Shown piece by piece: positions 55,811 to 64,000 of a stretch of 64,000 nt of DNA (the first letter of the stretch is position 1; every line of letters starts with the position of its first letter). Both the position numbers and the translations under genes were made by a program. The notes beneath the pieces were generated by a model. That model was not told where the DNA came from. It made no database searches and saw only the letters and a list, made by a program, of their open reading frames with translations. The DNA comes from Collybia mongolica (taxonomy: Eukaryota > Basidiomycota > Agaricomycetes > Agaricales > Clitocybaceae): the NCBI GenBank assembly GCA_013420905.1, contig JAAXNY010000005.1, positions 744,001-808,000 of the forward strand, given 5' to 3'.

Positions 55811-57970
55811 CTACAAATATTCCCCATCAGATCCAGAACCTGTATAGTCCAGCCAGGTGTCGGGAACATCTCTAAAAGACTCCGCATTGTATGGACCTGG
55901 ATGTACAAGTGGTTCATCATCTGAAGATATCATGGCCACTGCATCGATGGCCGACATTGCAGCGGCTGAAGCGGAACCACCTTCCCCGTCCGAAGCTGAG
56001 CCACTATGACTTCCCTCATCTGATGATATCATGGCCACTGCATCCAGGACCGAAATTGCAGTGGCCAAAGTAGAGCTATGATGATTTCCCTCATCCGACG
56101 ATATCATGGCCACCGCATCCATAGCCGAAATTGGAGTGGCCGAAGCAGCACCACTTTCCGCATCCGAGATCATAGCCAATGCAGCAAGAGCTGACAATGG
56201 ATTGGCTGCACCCCCATGACTTCCCTCGTCAGATGAGATCATAGCCACAGCATCCCGGGCTGAAGCGGAGCCATGATGACTTCCCTCATCCGATGATATC
56301 ATGGCCACTGCATCCACGGCCGAAGTTGGAGTGGCCGACGCGGCATCACCAACCCAATCCGACATTGTGGCTGCTGCAGCTATGGTGGGTACACGGGCTG
56401 GGGCTTGCGTGATACGTTGGGGGGGGGCTGATTCATCATCTGAAGATGCCTGATCTACTGGCCGGGCTTTAATAAACACACGGTGGTGCGGGGCCGAAGG
56501 AGTAGGCAAAATTGTAGGCATGGGAGATGCCAGCGCTGGTGCCAGTGAGGAAGCAATCCGATCGGCCGCCGGAATGTCAGTGGAAGAAATGAAAGATATA
56601 TTTGCTTGGGGGGATAAGGGACCTGCCTGACTATCTGTGGACATATGGGTATCTTTGTTTAGTGCTAATGGGGTAGGATGGGGTGCGGGGGACGGTGCAG
56701 TTGAACCAACGGCCAGCATGGCCGAGCTCGGCATGCCAGGGAGATCCAGACCAGGAGTGTGAGTAGGGAGTTTTCCCGATGGATACCTGCCACTGTGTCC
56801 TGATTTTCCAAACCTTAAAGGCCAAAAAGAAAAGTGAGATGGTATTTGAAGGGGGGACAGCTCAGGAGGATCCTGGATATCCTTGCTGAGTGGGCTGAAG
56901 TGTACATCACTAGGGAAGGTTTCATCGGCATCAGAATAACTGCCACTTTCCGCGCTATCGGCCAGGCTTGCATCATACCCAGAATGTGGCTGTGCAAAAT
57001 CACGGTTATCTGAGCGCACAAGCTGGCGGACATCATCCATAGATAGAGTGATACCAGCGGACCATTTGAGGAGTGGTGCTGACTCTAGCCGCTGTTGTTC
57101 TGCACGGGCTTCATCCTCTACAGTGTGGCCGAGGGTGGCTCGCTGCCGCATTGGCAGTGGATTGTCCCTGAACACGGATTCAGTCTCTTTCAACACGGCA
57201 GCTTCAAATAATTCATTAAAGCCAGAAGCGCGCCGGATAGTTTGTCTCATTTGGCTGTACTGAGAGATTATGTGAGCATCAACCCGACGCTGCAAACCTT
57301 GGAGGGCCATTGGGAAATCAAGCCGAGCCGATTGGCCGATCGGCCATGTGTTTGCTGATACTGGCATATCAACGGCAGATGGTATTGCTGCTTGGGCCAC
57401 TTCAGAACGATACTTCAAATCGAACCTCAGCGCTTTTCCAATAGTCTTGCTGTTGATATAGTGGGAAGGGTTTGCCAGTTTTGCACGGCCGACCCACCAG
57501 CTCAGTTGATATTTGGCAACAACTGCAGTAGGATCGTTGTAGGTGGTGCTAGCATCAAGTAACAACTTGAATGGCTCTGAGTAGTCAAGCATTTGCTGAT
57601 CGGATGTGGTGAGTGACCGAGCGGCAGCAAGGGATCTGGTTATGATTGGGATCTGTATGTTGCGGCCAGTGGCAGTGGCCGATCCGATGCATGCCAAAGC
57701 AAAATCCTGAAAATTTGTTGGAATGTACACAAAAACATGCCAAATTAGGGGACATACCAACTCATTAAAGAGGTTAATCTGTAGTGCTTCCTGTGCCCTG
57801 CTGGATGCTTGGGCAATGGCAGATAGTGCTGCTCGGAAGCGTGATTCACAATAGAAGATCACCCTTTGTAGACTATCCAGATCTTCAATTAAAGTATCTG
57901 CTCCATTGATAATGAGGGGGTCAAACAGAGTGAGGTAAGCTTTGGGCATCTTAAGACAGTTTGTAGGCAC
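55811..57970 (-). CDS. KDZ companion ORF, 719 codons, with repeated ISSDEG motifs
   Basis: Open from the ATG at 57970, 65 bases after the transposase stop. A likely 51-nt intron (57757-57707, GTATGT..TTTTCAG) is in frame, so the product is 702 or 719 aa. The N-terminal third is helical (LDSLQRVIFYCESRFRAAL, QYSQMRQTIRRASGFNELF) with the SWWVGRAKLAN segment; no enzyme motif is visible. The middle is Pro/Ser-rich. The C-terminal quarter has six copies of DAVAMISSDEG-like units (one degenerate, ALAMISDAES), a hydrophobic core followed by Ser-Ser-Asp-Glu, resembling SUMO-interacting or casein-kinase-type motifs. Being in the same direction and close behind the transposase, it may be co-expressed. 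Function unknown. Confidence 0.8.
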   Translation of the reverse strand: MPTNCLKMPKAYLTLFDPLIINGADTLIEDLDSLQRVIFYCESRFRAALSAIAQASSRAQEALQINLFNELVCPLIWHVFVYIPTNFQDFALACIGSATATGRNIQIPIITRSLAAARSLTTSDQQMLDYSEPFKLLLDASTTYNDPTAVVAKYQLSWWVGRAKLANPSHYINSKTIGKALRFDLKYRSEVAQAAIPSAVDMPVSANTWPIGQSARLDFPMALQGLQRRVDAHIISQYSQMRQTIRRASGFNELFEAAVLKETESVFRDNPLPMRQRATLGHTVEDEARAEQQRLESAPLLKWSAGITLSMDDVRQLVRSDNRDFAQPHSGYDASLADSAESGSYSDADETFPSDVHFSPLSKDIQDPPELSPLQIPSHFSFWPLRFGKSGHSGRYPSGKLPTHTPGLDLPGMPSSAMLAVGSTAPSPAPHPTPLALNKDTHMSTDSQAGPLSPQANISFISSTDIPAADRIASSLAPALASPMPTILPTPSAPHHRVFIKARPVDQASSDDESAPPQRITQAPARVPTIAAAATMSDWVGDAASATPTSAVDAVAMISSDEGSHHGSASARDAVAMISSDEGSHGGAANPLSALAALAMISDAESGAASATPISAMDAVAMISSDEGNHHSSTLATAISVLDAVAMISSDEGSHSGSASDGEGGSASAAAMSAIDAVAMISSDDEPLVHPGPYNAESFRDVPDTWLDYTGSGSDGEYL

Positions 57971-58035
57971 AATGATAAGAAAAGGATTTTATTTTATCAA
58001 TATTGATCAGTATGGTCAGCTGTTACATAAGCCGG

Positions 58036-61000
58036 TCACGCAATCCGCTCAAAGTTCGGATTCACGGCCTCAAACTGCCATTGAGCGGCCTCGGCAATTG
58101 TAACCCAAGTGGCCGATTTCCGTGCAGCGTATGCCTGAGCGCCAGCTGAGTTCCTGGTATCTATTCGTCTTTCCTTCCAGATGTCTGCTTGTCGACGGTA
58201 GTAACGGACTGTCCATTCCATCTCATAGCCAACTAATATTGCTTCCTCATTCCAGCGATGTTTATGTGCTCGGGCGCGAAGCCAGTGCACACGGTTAACT
58301 AGATTATTATTAATTAGCACTGTGCGGCTTGGTTTACAAGCATACTTACATTCAAGAAGTGATGCTGCATCCATATCATTGACATTATGATATTGCCAGA
58401 TCCATGACAGCTTCACCTTGGTTGATCCTGGTATATTTGGGTCCAAAATAGCAGTACTGCTCTTTACATCCTCCCTTTGCAATAATTGATATTTTTTCAG
58501 GGTGTCAGCATCGGCGCCGAGCCGGATCATGGCCGCACGGCATCGGCCATATGCACGGCAATGCAGTGCAATCTGATCATTTAATTTGGATATCTGGTTC
58601 CGTGAACGGGTTGTAACTGCCTTCCGTGGAGCATTGCGGATGACGTGTGAATACTGGAAGGATTTGTCTGCAATCACAGCACGAAGGGCAGATAGATGCC
58701 GATCGGCCATCTCTTCCCGTTGCCGGAGTTCCATTACACAGTACGGATGGGTGGATGGCAGGCATGTCGAGGGCATAGACAGTACCCTATCTTCGGGCGG
58801 AATCAAAAGTGGCTCCTCCAGGCCAATCCCTGCACTGGCCAGTGGATTGTTGTCTGTGGAATATGAACTAATGCCATCAATATTTTCAAAGTGTCCGAGC
58901 ATATTGCTGTCCTCAAATCTGCGTAGCTCGTGAAAGCCTATGCGGATTTCCTCTTTCACACTGTCCAAACTGTCCATCAATGCAACCAAGAGTTGCCGAA
59001 GCCGTTCCACTTCTTGCCGATTGTCCTCCCGTGGGTTTTTCCGGAGGCGGAGAACCCGATCTTGTAAGTCCAGCCTAATAGGTTATTGAGTATTTTAATT
59101 GCAAGCCATAGGTTTACAACACACTGTTGCTCCTCAATGCTAAGCGCTAACTGTATCCACCTTTCACCTTCACTTGTGCCAGTGTGCAATCCGACATTGG
59201 CCGAATCCGCTTCCGGATCCGAACTGACTTTCCGTGTTGCAAGGACATCCATCATGGCTGGGTTATTGCAATGCTGGTCCTCTGCCATCTTTATTTCCTG
59301 TTCCCACACCTGAGTGTTCTCTATTGGGATGGCATCTGTCATGTTCATGAAATATTGATTAGCATGCTTTGCCATGGTCTGGGCCTCTTCAAATTGTTTG
59401 CACAATGAGGACACTGAAAATATTTAGCAACAAGATTGGCCTAGTGGAGTATGTACACACCCATGTTCAAGCCTTTCTTGTGATTTGAATCTGTGACATG
59501 ATCATCCATCATTTCAGCCCGATGTGCCAGCGTTGCCGTTCGCATTGCCGGTGATACCGAATTCAGCCCTGCCCACAGAGATTCCAGAATTTCCCCTGCA
59601 ACCATTCCAGCACCTGCTATGAATGAGGTAGCATACCGAAAAAAACACTGTTCCTTGTGCCCATGAACATGAAATAGACCAATTGCAGGATCTACTTGCA
59701 ATCCGGCCGGTAGCAAGTGGCCGATCCGCCAGTGTAAATAAACCCAATATTGGCAGACAATATCATATATAAATGTCACACCTTGATCTGGATCAATCCC
59801 AAAAGCCTCCAGGGCTTTGAGAAATGACCAATCAATGTTTTTTTGCTGTTCACCTTGGTAAAGGTTAGCAATACTGTTTGGAACAAAACATCCATGACGG
59901 GCACATGCAATAGCCACAATTCCTGTGATATCGCATGCCTTAGATGCAAGGAGAGCCTGTTCTACTGCCCGGAACTTGTTTTCACATGGTGCTTTCTGAG
60001 CATATGCAGTTTTTTCAATCATTCTTATCTTCAGCAAAGGGGCTTACCGTTTTGCGTTCCCTAGCAGAGAGCAAAAATTGCTCATAATCAGCTCTTTTCC
60101 CCATCATTCCACCACCCTCTGATAGCCAGACATCCTTCACAATGCCCTTCTGCCGCACATGGTCAGCCTTGAAGTTTCCATCAGCCGTAAGCGATGGCCG
60201 ATATACCCATCTGCAACCCCACAGATGGTTATGCAATGAGAACCAGACACTGGATTGTATCTTACCTGTTCTCATCTGTTTTCCAATCATCACGCAGGTT
60301 GATTCCAGGTTGGGGGCAGGTGGGACAAAATATGGCCATTTCACCCGGTGCCGGATTCTCCGGATTGGCCTTTCCATGGCCGAATCCGGCCCACTTCAAC
60401 TTCTTAATCCATCGCCAAATACGAGAAAGCCTACGCAGTTCATGGTATATATTTGGTACCATTGCTGGAGCCATGGGGTTTGTGTAACGCCTGAGCAGCT
60501 GAAAATATTGATATGCTGAAGCTTTAAGCTCTAGACTAGAGAAACGAAAATCGTCAAGGACAGCCAGTGTAAACACTGTCCGGATTGTTTCAAAGCTTGT
60601 TGGCATCAGACCGGAAAACACAAGGTCTGATGGAAGGCAATCCGATCCCTGACATGGACAGGAAACAAGTGCCAGGTGATGTATGCCATTTGTATGAACC
60701 ACGCGGACATAAGGATTGACCAGAGCATCTTGGCGAGGTGGCCGTCTGGCTGCATTTTTGGATGCCGGATTGACCGATGGCAGGTCCTCGGCCACATCTG
60801 GCACGGCAGGTACACGGAAGCCCAATTCATCTTCCACTATGTGTTCTTCATCATCCTCTTCGAGCATAGTGTCTCTATCTGCCTCATTATCATGATCTTC
60901 TCTTTGCCATGATGGTAAATCCATGCAATCCGAGACCCTGTGATACTGAGTTGCTGATGCCGATGCCGATGCCGATGCCGATGCCGATGCCGATGCCGAT

Positions 61001-61793
61001 GCCGATGCCGATGCCGATGCCGATGCCAATTCCGATTCCGATGCCGATGCCGATGCTGATGCCGATCTTGAATTTCCAGCTGGTGCCTCAGATGCCTTTT
61101 GCTCCTCAGCAATATCAGTACTTTCTTCTAACATGTTTAGAGTGTGCATCTGCTTCTTTAAGGCCTCACATATTGGTGCTCCATTTTGATGTTGAACCAA
61201 CATGTAGACACCCGCCTCCCAGAGTGCCGCATCCCGGAAATACTCCCCAGTCCAATACTGAATGCGATGCAACTGATTGTCCTGATGGTAATGTCGGAAA
61301 CACCCACGGCACATCATCCGGCCCCTATGACAATCTCGGCAACGCCAGCGAGCCTCCCGTTCGGCACATACATTGCATTTGCCTTCTGGCAAAGATTCAC
61401 GTGCTAGGAGAGCCTGTAATATACCTTCCCAATGTTTCGCATGTTCTTGCAAGTAATATGATTGGTCCTGCTATGCATTTAGTATGTTTCAGACTCTTTT
61501 CATAATGCACTTACCTTCCCCTGTGATGCCACCGGCTGGCTATTATCCAGATCAATTGGGTCATTGCCAGTATCAATCAATGTCTCAGTTACACTTTCAA
61601 CCCATGGTTGACCTGATACCCCTTGTCCACCATGTATTGCTGGACGTAGTGGTACTTCCACTTTTTTCTCCACAATGCCTCGTTGTGTTTTCACTTGTAC
61701 ACGCTCTATGGTAACAGAATCAAATGCAAGATCATCATCTTCATGCAGGACATTTTTCTTGATGCGTCTCTTCTTTGCAGGTGGATGGGACAT
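58036..61793 (-). CDS. KDZ-family transposase, 1169 aa, six exons, intact
   Basis: Exons 61793-61515, 61470-60266, 60210-60048, 59995-59461, 59413-59125 and 59074-58036 join in phase to 1170 codons. Introns are 44-55 nt. Exon 1 is basic and acidic ([10 protein letters not shown]). Exon 2 has a CxC2-type Cys cluster ([27 protein letters not shown]) that is typical of KDZ transposases, an Ser-Ala run from a hexanucleotide repeat, and the conserved [17 protein letters not shown] and [20 protein letters not shown]. The catalytic region shows [39 protein letters not shown] and, for the third acidic residue, [14 protein letters not shown] after the [11 protein letters not shown] motif. The C-terminal third is helical. 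No stop or frameshift. Confidence 0.9.
60952..61068. repeat. GCCGAT hexanucleotide repeat in transposase exon 2
   Basis: About 19 near-perfect copies of GCCGAT on the plus strand; on the coding strand ATCGGC encodes alternating Ser-Ala. It stays in frame because the unit is a multiple of three. It explains the long spurious ORFs seen in other frames here. Confidence 0.92.
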
Positions 61794-62081
61794 TGTGTTC
61801 TGCTAGTAATTGAGGTGGGGATAGGTGTGCAATGCACATATGTTTTATCAAACCCATTTTATCATTACTACCTCAAGCTAGAAATAGCCAATAGGGCCAA
61901 TCAATCAATCAGGCCGGTCATGAGGGGCAATGATGACACTTAATCTCATCATCATCACCACATGGTTTGTTATCTGATTGCAGATTTTCCGATCATGTGG
62001 ATTACACCCAGCATATTTATTAAGCATGCAATCCACCCTGCCGACTTAAATTGGAACCCTTAATTCTTCCTCAGGCACAAC
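61794..62081. promoter_or_regulatory. Divergent promoter region between KDZ genes
   Basis: 288 bases separate the ATG of the transposase (61793, minus) from the ATG at 62082 (plus). AT-rich, with GATTGATTGGCC- and ATCATCATC-type words; TATTTATTAAG near 62014 could serve the plus-strand gene. A shared bidirectional promoter is inferred from position. Confidence 0.5.
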
Positions 62082-64000
62082 ATGGCAACTTCTCCACGGA
62101 AAGCCCGCAAAGATTGTATCTACACTCCTGATGAACGCAAAGTGCTTGATGGATTTAAGGAACAATATTTCTTGCAAATGGACAGAGCTGGCAGAGGTAA
62201 TGTACTAAGGTCACAAATCTTGCCAGCCATGTTCAATTTCTGGGAAATGCGTGGCGAGCAAAGTAGTAATGAGGAGGAAAGGTTGGGACGGGCAAGGGTG
62301 AATAAACATATTGCACATGTCACACCAGGACTGATTGTCAATGTAGAACCTTGCAAATTGGATATCCAATAATTGGCGGACAAAAGCTAACCATGCATTA
62401 CCAAAACCCACAATCCATGTCAAACGGTTAGATATGGTTTGGAGGCTCCATCCACAAGAGGTTTGCAAGGAGGTCAAGGAAATACTTGGACTGGAAGGTG
62501 AACCAACTACTGAACAACTTTTTGAGAAACGAAACAAGGCAGCAAAAGCAGTGTATGACAAAATGGATGATACGGCCCGTAATGTGATTTTGCAGAAAGT
62601 TGAAGAGACTAAGCAGCAGGGCCATGATCCAACAAAACAAAATGAGTGAGTCCATGCCAACTCTGGCCAATCCGACCCAATCCGTGTGGCCGATTGGCAA
62701 ACCGATCCTATCCGCGGTGGCCGCCATTGGCAATCCGATCCAATCTGCGGTGGCCGCCATTGGCAATCCGGTCCAATCCGCGGTGGCCGCAATTGGCAAT
62801 CCGATCCAATCCGTGGTGGCCGATCGGCACATCTTGTGGGCAATCCAATCCAATGCAATGTGGTTGATTGGCATGACATTATGCTCATCTGTTTGCTAGG
62901 CTGGCTGCTAAACAGGGGGATAAACGGGTCCAGCAATGGGCCATGGAACGATACCTGGAAATGGGGATGTTGACTCTTACATTCATGGTCTACCACACCA
63001 CAGATGGTAGGTTAGTGGTAGATGCGTAAGTATTTTCCACATTATACCAGTTGCTTCAAACTGACTAGGTACTACAAGGAATGACCAGATGGCTACAAAC
63101 ATGGGTGTACCATCTCCAACGTTTCTTGATACAGAAAAGGATCTTGTCTTGCAGTTCAAAAGAAAATTATTGGACTATGTAAAGTCACTTCGTACTCGGG
63201 AAAGTGGTGGTGATGGGGTGGGCAAGCCATCCATCCCACCAGAGTTGGATATCAAAGTGCCAAACACCTTCCCAGAGTTGTCACCAATATCCAAATCCAC
63301 ATCACTCAAAAAACTTCAACTCACTGACCTGCTACGGCGTTACTGGGGATACCACTACAGTGAGTACTTGAAGCAGTTTTTTCAGTTTGGAGAAGTTAGA
63401 GATCTCATGTTGATAATAGAGCTTGCAACCAACAACCGTACTACTCATGTCCCCTATCGCCAAGTTATATTGAATCCAGAGTTGTACATTCCCAGCAAGT
63501 ACTTGCCAGACCACATAAAAATCCAAGACCCACAGAACATGCGAAAGGGGGAGATATTGGATGTTTTACAGCATATCCATGAGCGCCAAGTCCTGTATGG
63601 TGCTGCGGCAGCATTCCGGTTTTCCCATGTGGTATATGGAGAGGACCGATGTGTGGCCGAGTATACCACCCTATATAATGATGGAGTCCCCAGTGTTGCC
63701 ACAGGAAAGGGCAAGGGTAGGCATGTAAATCCCAGGAAGCCCAGGCCGAAGGATGTGGCCACAATGGCAGCCATCCAGTTCCCGGCCACAAAAACATTGG
63801 CCGTCCAACCCCCAGCAACCCAAAGTTTGGCCATAGGAGCCTCAGCTGTGGAAACACCAGCGGCAGAAGGTTTCTATTGGCCTTGTAGCACCCAAGAGGT
63901 AATGGGATTGCAAGGCGCTGGTTACAACATGCTGCCTGTCAACGGCCCAAATGATGGAGAACCGCTTTATTTAGTTTCCAGCCAGATGACCCAATATCTT
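62082..64000 (+). CDS. KDZ-linked protein of unknown function, 5' part, four exons
   Basis: Exons 62082-62297, 62347-62645, 62900-63025 and 63079 to beyond 64000 join in phase; the last exon stays open for over 300 codons to the window end. It begins MATSPRKARKDCIY. Segments: FKEQYFLQMDRAGRG, WISNNWRTKANHALPK, EVKEILGLEGEPTTEQLF, AKQGDKRVQQWAMERYLE, LTLTFMVYHTTDGRLVV and LQLTDLLRRYWGYHYSEY. Proteins with this kind of layout sit next to KDZ transposases in other Agaricomycetes, as I recall, but have no assigned role. Intron 2 (254 nt) is unusually long because of a 33-bp minisatellite. The third intron acceptor (63078) was chosen to keep the frame. Confidence 0.72.
62655..62835. repeat. 33-bp minisatellite in intron 2 of the KDZ-linked gene
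   Basis: About five copies of a unit with GGCCGCCATTGGCAATCCGA and TCCAATCCGCGGT, the outer ones diverged. It lies wholly between the donor at 62646 and the acceptor at 62899. Confidence 0.85.

Larger units (their letters stand above)
55335..64000. mobile_element. KDZ transposon, left end to beyond the window
   Basis: A large DNA transposon with three apparent genes: a companion ORF and the KDZ transposase on the minus strand, and a divergent gene on the plus strand. The outer 450 bases carry palindromic and tandem sub-terminal repeats. The left border against Copia is between about 55325 and 55350; the right end is outside. All three genes read without stops over spliced models, suggesting recent activity. 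Confidence 0.85.

Noticed and set aside
60837..61505. Long plus-strand and other-frame ORFs with Met-Pro or His-Arg runs
   Set aside because: They are shadows of the GCCGAT repeat inside the KDZ transposase exon.

Overview
The window looks like a transposon-rich accessory region of a filamentous basidiomycete genome, most likely an Agaricomycete. The signs are genes broken by many introns of about 45-60 nt with GT..AG ends, a KDZ (Kyakuja-Dileera-Zisupton) transposase, Tad1/I-like LINEs with an RNase H domain, chromodomain Ty3/gypsy elements and a fungal hAT element. I found no bacterial genes, rRNA, canonical tRNA or CRISPR. Gene-like host sequence is confined to about 10.5-13.3 kb and 17.5-19.3 kb, plus a copy of the latter at 47.6-49.2 kb.

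Layout. 1-1561: Tc1/mariner element inserted in a 0.9 kb LTR (LTR-B, to 2466). 2467-10546: 3' part of a decayed chromovirus, split by a nearly full-length LINE (LINE1, 3181-9361) with a perfect 14-bp target duplication. 10547-13311: two minus-strand host-type genes, the first cut by the gypsy LTR. 13656-17069: near-intact hAT element with an 8-bp target duplication. 17491-19309: a five-exon gene of unknown function, most of which is duplicated at 47585-49204. 19740-22596: a second LINE (LINE2), itself carrying a 505-bp insertion. 22597-28756: the main chromovirus (minus strand), inserted in LINE2 ORF2. 28670-44168: a giant inverted repeat, two equal 5397-bp arms around a 4.7 kb spacer. The spacer holds the missing 5' LTR of the chromovirus and the missing part of LINE2, both flipped. 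44169-47580: LINE3 tail, tRNA-like SINE head, and a small TIR element carrying a zinc-finger gene. 49205-55335: a Copia element (minus strand) broken by a non-coding repeat (element M). 55335-64000: a KDZ element running off the window, with an apparently intact 1169-aa transposase, a 719-codon companion ORF and a divergent third gene.

How it fits together. Most features are nested insertions, so their order can be read. LINE2 is older than the chromovirus inserted in it, which predates the M element and LTR-B lying in its leader. The decayed chromovirus at 2.5-10.5 kb predates LINE1. The gene duplication predates the Copia insertion, which predates both M copy C and the KDZ element. The chromovirus target duplication is CCAGC at 22592-22596 and reads GCTGG at 36012-36016, so the spacer between the long inverted repeats has been inverted since insertion.

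Decay pattern. Nearly every in-frame stop I could place in the broken element genes is TGA where CGA is expected, and aligned copies differ by C/T or G/A at CpG. This is what CpG methylation followed by deamination would produce. The KDZ genes and the unknown gene at 17.9 kb have no such stops and look young or maintained.
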